From JARRRD01 sp037381085 (GTDB lineage Bacteria > Nitrospirota > Thermodesulfovibrionia > Thermodesulfovibrionales > UBA6898): a stretch of 17,353 nt of DNA. The translations under genes and the position numbers were made by a program. The first letter of the stretch is position 1. Every line of letters starts with the position of its first letter. The notes under the pieces were generated by a model that was not told the DNA's origin, searched no databases, and saw nothing but the letters and a program-made list of their open reading frames with translations. This document shows, piece after piece, positions 7,124-14,225 of this stretch. The DNA lies in NCBI GenBank assembly GCA_037381085.1, contig JARRRD010000028.1, positions 1-17,353 on the forward strand, read 5' to 3'.

Positions 7124-7410
7124 ATGCGTGTGGTTTGTATCCGTTTGTCCGGTTTGAATGAAAAGGGACTTCATGCCTGAGAGGTCTGATACGGGATTTT
7201 CTCTGCCGACGGGAGAGGCCGCCCGGTGTGATTCTTTTCTGCTTCTGGGGGGGCGCTTTTTGAGAGATGCTTCGCAGACCGCTTAACAAGATCCGGTAAA
7301 TAGTGTTTTTGCCTGAAGCGCGAAAAGAGACTGTCATTCTCCGGCCTGATCGGTGGACCGGTCTCCTTCACATGCCGTACGTTGTCCGACCGGGCCATAC
7401 AGGAGAAAAC

Positions 7411-7455
7411 ATGAGCGCTTGCGGACGGCTCTCGAGCGGCCCTGTCAGGAAATAA
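7411..7455 (+). CDS. 14-codon leader peptide overlapping the ClC start codon
   Basis: ATG at 7411 is preceded by AGGAG (7401-7405) at a five-base spacing, the best Shine-Dalgarno site in this region. It encodes MSACGRLSSGPVRK and stops at TAA 7453-7455. The last A of that stop is the first base of the ClC ATG (TAATG). The ClC start has only a weak AGGA four bases upstream, so terminating ribosomes could re-initiate on it. This is a classic translational-coupling geometry, but expression of the peptide is inferred. Confidence 0.45.
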   Translation: MSACGRLSSGPVRK

Positions 7456-9221
7456 TGGCGCACTGGCTCAAAGATAAAGTCCTCTTCATGTTCTCGAAGG
7501 CTTACGGCCTTTTCGGAGAGCATGCCGTCATGATCATCCTGGCCTTCCTGATAGGGTTGCTTGCCGGGACGGCAAATGTTATCTTCCGCTTCGCACTGGA
7601 TTTTGTTCACAGATGGGTCTTCGTCGGAGGGTCAAATCTTCTCAGTATAGGCGAGGGGGGGTTCCACAGGGTCCTGCTGCCCCTTCTTCCGATCGTCGGA
7701 GCCATCCTGCTTATTCCCCTTACCTTTGCCTTCCCCGGAGAAGTGAACGGCTATGGTTTCTCAAGGTTCATCGAGCTGGTCAACATAAGGGGCGGCGTTC
7801 TGAAGATCAGGAACATCATAGCCAAGATGCTGGCTCCCGCTTTGACCATCGGCTCGGGAGGTTCGGCAGGTGTGGAGGGGCCGATTGCCGTGATCGGCGG
7901 CACCATCGGCTCCGGCATCGGACAGCTCTTCCGGGCTTCCGGAGGCCAGATGAAGCTTTTGATAGCCGCCGGTGCCGGGGCAGGCATCGCGGCCACCTTC
8001 AACGCGCCTATTGCGGGTATAATGTTCGCCATCGAGATCGTTCTTCTCGGGAGCTATGAACTTTCTTCATTTGCGGCGATAGTCATCGCGTCAGGGGCCG
8101 CAACGGTCGTTTCGAGGGGCTATTACGGCGTCCACCCCCAGTTTGAGGTTCCCCAGTACAATCTGAGGAGCCCCCTTGAGATACCCCTCTATGTGCTGTT
8201 CGGTCTGATTGTCGGCGTTCTGGCCGTCTTTTATATCAAGATCTTCCACAGGATAAAGGACGAGTTCAACGCCTATCCGGCCCATCCTCTCCTTAAGCCC
8301 GCACTGGGCGCCCTGATTATCGGCGTAATAGGTATTTTCCTTCCGCAGATCATGGGCAACGGCTATGAGTTCGTAGAGCATGCCCTGGCCGGGAAGATAA
8401 TATTCCCTATCATCGCCCTGCTGGCTATCTTCAAGATACTTGCGACTTCCATTACACTGGGGTCCGGAGGGTCGGGCGGAGTCTTCGCTCCGGCCATCTT
8501 CATCGGAGCAATGATCGGAGGAAGCTTCGGGAATATCGTCCATTACCTCTTCCCGGCGTACACGGCATCTCCCGGGGCTTACGCGACCGTCGGGATAGGC
8601 GCTTTCCTGGCGGCAGCCACCCATGCTCCGCTCACCGGCATATTCCTCATCTTTGAGATGACCGGAAATTACCAGATCATCATTCCCCTCATGTTCGCAG
8701 CGATCATAGGCACGCTAGTCTCCAAGAAGATGTCCCCCGATTCGATCGATACCGTTGAACTGACCCAGAAGGGCATAAAGATACACGCCGGCAGGGAATT
8801 GACCGTCATGGGCAAGATAAAGGTGAAGGACGTTATGAACCCTTACGTGATCAAGGTCGGCCCGGATACCCTTCTGAAGGAGCTGATCGACATCATGGTA
8901 AAGAACGAGAAGTTTTATATCCCCGTAGTTACCGATTCCGAAAAGATGCTGGGCATAGTCTCAATCCAGGACGTGCGGCCGGTGATGTTCGAGGACAGGG
9001 TAAAGGACGTGGTCAGGGCGGGCGATATAGTAACGGAGAACATTATAACGCTGAAGCCTGGCGACGATCTTAACACGGCGATGGAAAAGTTTGCCATGAA
9101 AGACATAGCCGAGATACCGGTCATCGATGAAGCGGATGGCGGGAGGGTCGTCGCCATGTTACGACGTAAGGACGTTATCGACGCCTATAACAAGGAAGTG
9201 TTGAAGGAAGGCTTACATTAG
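7455..9221 (+). CDS. ClC-family chloride channel/antiporter with two C-terminal CBS domains
   Basis: A 588-residue integral membrane protein: ClC core (about 20-425, many helices) and a cytoplasmic tail with CBS1 (about 456-512) and CBS2 (about 523-578), which in this family sense nucleotides or ionic strength. Seen motifs: GSAGVEGP with the gating glutamate Glu141, GGVFAP at 341-346, and the pore tyrosine Tyr406 in TGNYQ. The usual GSGIP anion motif is replaced by GYGFS (99-103). The internal proton glutamate of E. coli ClC (second E of IIEEM) is Ile195 here (FAIEIV). The ATG at 7455 was chosen because homology begins there and it is coupled to the leader ORF; an in-frame GTG at 7353 has no ribosome-binding site. 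The stop overlaps that of the convergent HAD gene by four bases. Confidence 0.9.
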   Translation: MAHWLKDKVLFMFSKAYGLFGEHAVMIILAFLIGLLAGTANVIFRFALDFVHRWVFVGGSNLLSIGEGGFHRVLLPLLPIVGAILLIPLTFAFPGEVNGYGFSRFIELVNIRGGVLKIRNIIAKMLAPALTIGSGGSAGVEGPIAVIGGTIGSGIGQLFRASGGQMKLLIAAGAGAGIAATFNAPIAGIMFAIEIVLLGSYELSSFAAIVIASGAATVVSRGYYGVHPQFEVPQYNLRSPLEIPLYVLFGLIVGVLAVFYIKIFHRIKDEFNAYPAHPLLKPALGALIIGVIGIFLPQIMGNGYEFVEHALAGKIIFPIIALLAIFKILATSITLGSGGSGGVFAPAIFIGAMIGGSFGNIVHYLFPAYTASPGAYATVGIGAFLAAATHAPLTGIFLIFEMTGNYQIIIPLMFAAIIGTLVSKKMSPDSIDTVELTQKGIKIHAGRELTVMGKIKVKDVMNPYVIKVGPDTLLKELIDIMVKNEKFYIPVVTDSEKMLGIVSIQDVRPVMFEDRVKDVVRAGDIVTENIITLKPGDDLNTAMEKFAMKDIAEIPVIDEADGGRVVAMLRRKDVIDAYNKEVLKEGLH

Positions 9222-10060
9222 CCTTCGCCTGATGACCCGAGGAGTTTGAGCACCTCCCTGTTCCAGCCGGCCGGACCTACCCCTTCTGCCTTTATTATAC
9301 CCGGCAGGTCGATCAGTGGTTCGTAACGGCCGCCCGGCTTCTGAACGATTACGGGGTAATCGGCAACCATGAGCATGGGGAGGTCATTGGGATTGTCTCC
9401 CAGCGCGGCGGTAAAGACTTCGCCGTATTTCTCTCTGTAAAGTCCTTTCAGAATGGTTACCGCCTTGCCCTTGTCGTTGTCCCCCAGGATATGAAAGAAC
9501 TTGCCCCTGGTGCAGCTGAGACCCATTTGACGTATGGCGGCGCCGAGAGCCTGTTCGTCGCCCTTAAAAGTGAAGGGTTCGTCAAAATCCCTTTCTCTGG
9601 CCATCCGCGTCTCATCGGAGCAAAGGCCGGTCAACAGGGAGATCTCTTCGGCCGTCATGTCGCCAAAACCTGTTATATCGAAGCCCTGTTTGCGCAAGTC
9701 TTCGACGGCATGCCTGAGCTCCCGGTAGGACGTACCCAGCTTTATCACGTGGTAACTTCCCGTTTCCTCAACGCTGATATGCCGCTCTGCGGCATAAGAG
9801 TCCGGCAGCCTGCCGGGAGCGGTCCTGAAATACCCTTTTGGCAGGAAGATTCCGCCTCCATTCTCAGAAACAAAGGGATGCGAGTTGCCGAGCATTTTTC
9901 TGTAAGACTCGATCTCGCCCCTGGTCTTGCTTGAACAAATGACCACCGGGATGTCCGCCTGCCTGGCCGCATAGAGGGCCGGCAGGGCCGCATCGAAAGA
10001 ATAGGTGGAGTCGTCGAGCAGCGTGCCGTCGAGGTCCGTAAAGATGACGATCTTCTTCAT
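9218..10060 (-). CDS. gpgP: MpgP-type HAD phosphatase, probable glucosyl-3-phosphoglycerate phosphatase
   Basis: A 280-residue Cof/MpgP-subfamily HAD phosphatase. Motif I DLDGT has Asp9 and Asp11, motif II is CSSKTR (42-47, Ser43/Ser44), the lysine motif is DKGKA (Lys198), and motif IV GDNPND has Asp222 and Asp226. HPFVSENGGGIFLPKGYF-like text at 61-78 is characteristic of mannosyl-3-phosphoglycerate phosphatases. Close relatives dephosphorylate mannosyl- or glucosyl-3-phosphoglycerate to the free glycosylglycerate. Because the nearby synthase is of the GpgS type, glucosylglycerate is the more likely product, but the sequence alone does not separate the two activities. The ATG overlaps the stop of the glycerate kinase (ATGA, 10060-10057), implying translational coupling. 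It ends convergently against the ClC gene. Confidence 0.85.
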   Translation of the reverse strand: MKKIVIFTDLDGTLLDDSTYSFDAALPALYAARQADIPVVICSSKTRGEIESYRKMLGNSHPFVSENGGGIFLPKGYFRTAPGRLPDSYAAERHISVEETGSYHVIKLGTSYRELRHAVEDLRKQGFDITGFGDMTAEEISLLTGLCSDETRMARERDFDEPFTFKGDEQALGAAIRQMGLSCTRGKFFHILGDNDKGKAVTILKGLYREKYGEVFTAALGDNPNDLPMLMVADYPVIVQKPGGRYEPLIDLPGIIKAEGVGPAGWNREVLKLLGSSGEG

Positions 10061-11364
10061 GTTACAAGTATGATCTGGACATCCATCACGTTGGTACCCG
10101 TAGGGCCTGTCAGGAGCAGGTCTCCGGTTCTCTCAAAGAAGTGGTATGAATCATTGTCCTCCAGATATTCCAGGGGGACCAGCCCTGACGCCTTTGCTCC
10201 TGCAATCGTCCCGCCGTCGACGACCGCGCCGGCAGCGTCGGTAGGTCCGTCCGTGCCGTCCGTGCCGGCGGAAAGAAGCGTGATGCCTTCGTGCCCGTCT
10301 ATCTCCATGGCAAAAGACAGCGCCAGTTCCATGTTCCTGCCGCCGGTCCCCTTGCCGGCAACCTTTACCGTTGTTTCGCCTCCCGAAATGAGGCATGCCG
10401 GAAGACCGGGAGGCCCTTCGCCTTTCAGTCGCTTCGCCCTTTCCGCAAGTTCCTTACCCACTATCCTCGCCTCTCCGCTTATACCGAAAGAGATTATTTC
10501 AGTAGCCAGACCCAGCGAATCCGACTTGTCGGCAGCCGCGGCCAAGGCGGTCTTGTTGCTCCCGATGATTATATTTTCAACCTTTTCAAAAGCCGGGTTG
10601 TCCTCCTTCGGCGTTTCGGGGACTTCCGAGCGTGCACCTGCCTCAAAGAGGGTGACAATGGAACGGGGCGCACTGCTCATGAGGCCGTATTTTTCCAGGA
10701 CGTCCAAAGCGTCCCGGAACGTCGCGCTGTCCGGCGAAGTTGGACCCGACGCAATAACGTCAAGACGGTCGCCGATCACATCGGAGAGTATGAGTGAGAC
10801 GACCTTCGCGGGATAGGCAATTTCGGCCAGTCTGCCCCCCTTCACCGCCGATAAATGTTTTCTCACCATGTTCAGTTCGAAGATATCGGCGCCTGCCGTG
10901 AGCAGCAGCCGCGTGATCTCCTGTTTGTCCCCGAAGGGGATGTCGTCGTACGGCCGGACAAGGAGGGCCGAACCTCCTCCCGAGATGAGGCAGACAACAA
11001 GAGTTTCCCTGCCGGAATCCTGCAGAAGACGGACCAAACGGCCGGTGCCCCTTAATCCGTTTTCATCCGGGACGGGATGGCCGGCCTCAAAGACCCGCAT
11101 TTTGTGGAATGTCTCCCGGCAGTGGCCGTATTTAGTTACGATGACGCCGTTGCTTATGAGGTCACCCAGATCGTCTTCCAGTGCCCTCGCCATGGAACAG
11201 GCGGCCTTGCCGAAACCGGCTGCTACAAGCCTCCCGGAACGGGCCTCATCGTAGATTCGGCGGATCATGCCTGCGTATTTTTTTACGGCCTCGTAAGGGT
11301 CGGCAGACTTCAGCGCCGCGTAAAAGATCTCCCTCGCAATGTCTTTTGATGAAGGCGGATTCAT
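10057..11364 (-). CDS. MOFRL-family glycerate 2-kinase
   Basis: A 435-residue glycerate kinase of the GckA/TtuD type: N-terminal DUF4147 domain with GFGKAACSM (50-58), SGGGSALL (128-135) and a later SDVIGD-ASGPTSPD segment, then a C-terminal MOFRL domain with SGGETTV, GGRNMELAL and AGTDGTDGPTDAAGA. The family phosphorylates glycerate with ATP to 2-phosphoglycerate. Next to glycosylglycerate genes, it could salvage glycerate released on turnover, or feed the 3-phosphoglycerate pool. The start ATG 11364-11362 matches where homology begins. An in-frame ATG at 11445 is open, but it lies across the divergent gpgS promoter. A TATACT box (11376-11371) sits only about seven bases before the chosen ATG, so the mRNA may be nearly leaderless. 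Confidence 0.88.
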   Translation of the reverse strand: MNPPSSKDIAREIFYAALKSADPYEAVKKYAGMIRRIYDEARSGRLVAAGFGKAACSMARALEDDLGDLISNGVIVTKYGHCRETFHKMRVFEAGHPVPDENGLRGTGRLVRLLQDSGRETLVVCLISGGGSALLVRPYDDIPFGDKQEITRLLLTAGADIFELNMVRKHLSAVKGGRLAEIAYPAKVVSLILSDVIGDRLDVIASGPTSPDSATFRDALDVLEKYGLMSSAPRSIVTLFEAGARSEVPETPKEDNPAFEKVENIIIGSNKTALAAAADKSDSLGLATEIISFGISGEARIVGKELAERAKRLKGEGPPGLPACLISGGETTVKVAGKGTGGRNMELALSFAMEIDGHEGITLLSAGTDGTDGPTDAAGAVVDGGTIAGAKASGLVPLEYLEDNDSYHFFERTGDLLLTGPTGTNVMDVQIILVT

Positions 11365-11370
11365 ATTCCT

Positions 11371-11376
11371 AGTATA
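11371..11376 (-). promoter_or_regulatory. Possible -10 box for the glycerate kinase/phosphatase operon
   Basis: TATACT on the minus strand lies seven bases upstream of the ATG at 11364. Only a poor -35 candidate (TTTCTT, 11398-11393, 16-base spacer) is present. If used, transcription would start at or next to the start codon. The Shine-Dalgarno candidate AGGA is only two bases from the ATG, which fits a leaderless start. Confidence 0.3.
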
Positions 11377-11428
11377 CCCGACGTTGCCGGTGAAGAAAGT
11401 CGGACACACCGGAAAGTGAAGCTTTTTC

Positions 11429-11457
11429 TTGACCATATAAGCCATAGCTTTTATACT
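11429..11457 (+). promoter_or_regulatory. gpgS: Strong sigma-70-type promoter for gpgS
   Basis: TTGACC (11429-11434) and TATACT (11452-11457) are separated by an ideal 17-base spacer. The predicted start is near 11464, about 60 bases before the gpgS ATG. Being divergent from the glycerate kinase operon, the 160-base interval may be a shared control region. Confidence 0.65.
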
Positions 11458-11524
11458 TAAACTGATTCGGAGTTGGCATTACTGCTCTTTTCCTTTCTGC
11501 GACGAACCAGTGAGGGGGTGAAGG

Positions 11525-12733
11525 ATGGCTGATTTTTACCAGACCGGTGTTGTGGCAACCTTCCATCGACTCGGCAGATTCAACCTTGAAAAGTTGGAGG
11601 CGGAGTTGTCGTGGTATGCCCAGGAAAGGCCGATTGCCCTCGTCCTTCCGTCCCTTTATTCCGAACTCGAAGGCGAGGCACTGAAGGGGATCGTCCAGGA
11701 ACTGAAGCAGGTAAAATACCTCACGGAGATTGTGGTTGCTCTGGGCCCTGCAACAGAGGAGGAATTCAGACGTGCCAGGGACTTTTTCTCGGTGCTCCCG
11801 CAGAACACGAAAATTATCTGGAACACGGGACCGAGGATTACAGGGATATACAGGGCCATCGAAGCCGCCGAGCTTCCTACGGGGGAAACGGGCAAGGGAA
11901 AATCGGTGTGGATGGCATACGGGTATGTCCTTTCGCAACAGGATTTTCACGTGATCGCAATCCATGACTGCGACATCCTCACGTACAGCAGGGACCTGCT
12001 GGCGAGGCTATGCTATCCCGTGACAAACCCGAGCCTCGATTATGATTTCTGCAAAGGGTTCTACACAAGGGTGACCGACAGGCTTCACGGCAGGGCGACG
12101 AGGCTTCTTGTTACGCCCCTTATCCGGTCCCTGGAGAAGATAATCGGGTATCATCCACTCCTCCTTTTCTTCGACAGTTTCCGGTACTCTCTGGCTGGAG
12201 AATTTGCGATGGACGTTGATCTTGCCCGTGTCAACAGGATACCCGGGGATTGGGGACTCGAAGTGGGTATGCTGGCCGAGGTATACCGGAACACTTCCCT
12301 GAGAAGGGTCTGCCAGGTGGATATCGCCGAGAATTACGAACATAAGCACCAGATCCTCTCCCCCGAGGACGCGAACAGGGGCCTGCATAAGATGGCGGTC
12401 GACATATGCAAATCGATCTTCAGGACCCTTGCCTCCGAGGGGATAGTCTTTTCCGAGGGGTTTTTCAAGACGCTGGTGGCAACTTACGTGAGGACGGCGC
12501 AGGACATGCTCAAGAGATACGACGACGACGCCTCGATAAACGGCCTTTTCTTCGACAGGCATGAGGAGAGTCTTGCCGTGGAGACCTTCACGAGCGGGAT
12601 CAAACAGGCGTCGGAGAAGATCATGGAGGACCCTTTGGGTGTGCCGCTCATTGCAAGCTGGGACAGGGTAACCTCCGCCATCCCCGATATACTGGGGAGG
12701 ATAAGGGCTGCCGTCAAAGAGGACAACGAATGA
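11525..12733 (+). CDS. gpgS: Glucosyl-3-phosphoglycerate synthase (GT81)
   Basis: A 402-residue cytoplasmic GT-A-fold glycosyltransferase of the GT81 family. It transfers glucose from an NDP-glucose to 3-phosphoglycerate, the first step to glucosylglycerate, a compatible solute. Seen: the conserved DFYQTGVV start, NTGPRI (100-105), the metal-binding DxD as D148-C-D150 in AIHDCDIL, and a C-terminal helical region with LIASWDRV typical of the bacterial subgroup. Length matches family members. The ATG follows a purine run GAGGGGGTGAAGG that serves as ribosome-binding site. The gene diverges from the glycerate kinase and phosphatase genes, which would complete and recycle the pathway. Which NDP-sugar is used cannot be told from the sequence. 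Confidence 0.88.
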   Translation: MADFYQTGVVATFHRLGRFNLEKLEAELSWYAQERPIALVLPSLYSELEGEALKGIVQELKQVKYLTEIVVALGPATEEEFRRARDFFSVLPQNTKIIWNTGPRITGIYRAIEAAELPTGETGKGKSVWMAYGYVLSQQDFHVIAIHDCDILTYSRDLLARLCYPVTNPSLDYDFCKGFYTRVTDRLHGRATRLLVTPLIRSLEKIIGYHPLLLFFDSFRYSLAGEFAMDVDLARVNRIPGDWGLEVGMLAEVYRNTSLRRVCQVDIAENYEHKHQILSPEDANRGLHKMAVDICKSIFRTLASEGIVFSEGFFKTLVATYVRTAQDMLKRYDDDASINGLFFDRHEESLAVETFTSGIKQASEKIMEDPLGVPLIASWDRVTSAIPDILGRIRAAVKEDNE

Positions 12734-12791
12734 GAGCTCTCGGGAATATGTGGCCCCGGTGCGCTGAGAAACCGTAGAAAGGAGCTGATAG

Positions 12792-13157
12792 ATGGGTTTT
12801 TGGGACGACGTGAGCAAAGATCTGCAGAAGAGCTGGAAGGAAGGGATAGCCGCGGTCAAGGTGGGAGCGACTGCCGTCAGGGTGAAGGCGGAGGAGCTCA
12901 CTGAAGAGGGAAAGAGGCGCTATCGCGCATATGAACTCAAGACCAGGGTGGAGAAGGAGATATCGGATCTCGGAGGCCGTGTCTATGACTTGAGCGGTTC
13001 GAGAAAGAATCCGCTGCTTGATACGAAGGTGAAGGCGGTCATCGGCCGCATAAGGAAACTCGAGGACCGCCTGAGGGTGCTGGAGGGCAAGCCGGCCCGG
13101 AAACCGGCAAAGACACGCAAGGCAGTCAAAACAGCAAGCAGAAAGGGCAAGGGTTGA
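12792..13157 (+). CDS. Small coiled-coil protein with lysine-rich tail
   Basis: I do not recognise a named family. The 121-residue protein starts MGFWDDVSKDL, has an amphipathic helical body (about 5-100) with two charged heptad-like segments, and ends in a basic tail rich in Lys, Pro, Ala and Arg (about 100-121, KPARKPAKTRKAVK). The tail resembles histone H1-like bacterial proteins and could bind nucleic acid or an anionic membrane. No signal peptide or TM segment is present. The ATG has AGGAG seven bases upstream. It lies 58 bases after gpgS on the same strand with no terminator seen between, so it is probably co-transcribed with gpgS. Confidence 0.7.
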   Translation: MGFWDDVSKDLQKSWKEGIAAVKVGATAVRVKAEELTEEGKRRYRAYELKTRVEKEISDLGGRVYDLSGSRKNPLLDTKVKAVIGRIRKLEDRLRVLEGKPARKPAKTRKAVKTASRKGKG

Positions 13158-13295
13158 TGTTCAGACGTTTACGGTGAAAAGGGGATGTCGATGTGAGAGG
13201 ACCGTCGACGATGCCCTTTGCCCGCCGTCTGCCGACGTCAGCCGGCTGTTCGTGATTCATTTGCAACCGTAAAGACTTTTAGACAGGAGGACTGC

Positions 13296-13553
13296 ATGAT
13301 CACAATATTGATCGCCTTGGTCCTGATTGCGCTGGTCACGGTCTTTTCCGTACAGAATGCCTCCCCGGTGATCATCACATTCATTTACTGGAAGTTTGAG
13401 GCTTCCCTTGCGATAGTGGTATTTCTCTCGGCGCTTGCGGGGGTACTGATAGCAATGATCGGGATGGCTTCGAGAAGGCTCAGACGATCCAGGAAACAGG
13501 GGAAAAAGGAAGGAAAGCCGCCCGAGGTCGACTCAGGCCCGAAAAATCCGTAA
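13296..13553 (+). CDS. LapA-domain (DUF1049) inner-membrane protein
   Basis: An 85-residue protein with two TM helices (about 1-18 and 33-55) joined by the LapA signature FSVQNASPVIITFIYWKFEASLAIVVF-like region (17-43), followed by a basic cytoplasmic tail (SRRLRRSRKQGKKEGK). In E. coli LapA works with LapB in controlling LPS synthesis; single LapA-domain proteins in other phyla have no proven role. The ATG at 13296 has AGGAGG five bases upstream; the frame stays open to 13218 but that extension has no such site. It follows the lysine-tailed protein by 138 bases, a stretch in which I see no gene. Confidence 0.82.
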   Translation: MITILIALVLIALVTVFSVQNASPVIITFIYWKFEASLAIVVFLSALAGVLIAMIGMASRRLRRSRKQGKKEGKPPEVDSGPKNP

Positions 13554-13560
13554 CGGCCTC

Positions 13561-13580
13561 AACGGAAGTTCCCGTTCTTT
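13561..13580. terminator. Weak hairpin between convergent genes
   Basis: AACGG (13561-13565) and CCGTT (13572-13576) form a five-base stem with a six-base loop, followed by CTTT on the plus strand. It fills the 25-base gap between the LapA-domain gene and the convergent SH3 gene. It is short, so a terminator role is only possible. Confidence 0.25.
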
Positions 13581-14031
13581 ACCGGATGAACAGGAAATGC
13601 CTGTGTATCCACCCCCTGCCGCCCCATTCGTCCTTCACCTTCACCCAGCTGCCTTTTCTTTTTTCGACCTTGAAGGAGTAATACTGTTTTGCCGGGCTTA
13701 TGGTGCTTTTCCGATAACGGGTGCCCGGGCCGGTTCTTACATTGACGGTTTCCGTCTTGACGACGGCGCAATGATATCCCGACGTCACAAGGTCCCTGTA
13801 TATCCAGGTTACATCACCGTCCACGTCCTTTACGGCGTACCACTTCCCCGATACTGACACCCCCACTTTCACCAGGGGCATATACTTGAAGATCTCCCAC
13901 ACTACGTCGTAGCTTGTGCCCGGGCCCGTCCTGAGGTTTGCCTTTGCCACTTTCACGCAGAGCGCGTGCGCGTCATGTGCGGTGAACAGAATGAACAGGG
14001 CTGTAAGAACGACAAGCGGTAACTTTCTCAT
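13579..14031 (-). CDS. Secreted protein with two bacterial SH3 domains
   Basis: A 150-residue exported protein: signal peptide (residues 1-23, cleavage after AHA) and two bacterial SH3 repeats (about 24-85 and 88-150). Each starts with the hallmark RTGPGT: ANLRTGPGTSYDVVW and VNVRTGPGTRYRK. The second ends GGRGWIHRHFL. Such domains bind peptidoglycan or cell-surface ligands, usually to place an enzyme; here no catalytic domain is attached. The start ATG has GGAGG four bases upstream. It diverges from an M23 endopeptidase gene, separated by 194 bases, which suggests a related role in the cell wall. Confidence 0.85.
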   Translation of the reverse strand: MRKLPLVVLTALFILFTAHDAHALCVKVAKANLRTGPGTSYDVVWEIFKYMPLVKVGVSVSGKWYAVKDVDGDVTWIYRDLVTSGYHCAVVKTETVNVRTGPGTRYRKSTISPAKQYYSFKVEKRKGSWVKVKDEWGGRGWIHRHFLFIR

Positions 14032-14225
14032 GGCTCCTCCCGGCAGGCGTTTTGATTCGCGGATTTTCTTTATGCTCCGAATAGTGTTTTATTATACTCC
14101 GTTCACCGATTATGTCAAATTTCGGGGTTGGTCTCTCCCGGTGCCGAAAATCGGCCTTAAATGAGGACTACAGGTTGACTATGGGCAGGACAAACCTTAA
14201 AATAAAGAAAAAATCCGGAGGGAAG

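Noticed and set aside
7171..7398. 75-residue minus-strand ORF upstream of ClC
   Set aside because: No ribosome-binding site, basic low-complexity composition, and it covers the likely leader of ClC.
7130..7410. Fluoride riboswitch in the ClC leader
   Set aside because: Fluoride riboswitches precede some ClC genes, but I find none of the conserved core (GGNGAUGG and the later CUGAUG segment in order), and the ClC is not of the fluoride type by its motifs.
12008..12901. 297-residue ORF antisense to gpgS
   Set aside because: It is a mirror of the well-supported gpgS frame, with no start signal or recognisable domain.
13168..13273. TTTACGGT and ACCGTAAA inverted pair, 90 bases apart, upstream of the LapA-domain gene
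   Set aside because: Eight bases at that distance is expected by chance, and no supporting structure lies between them.
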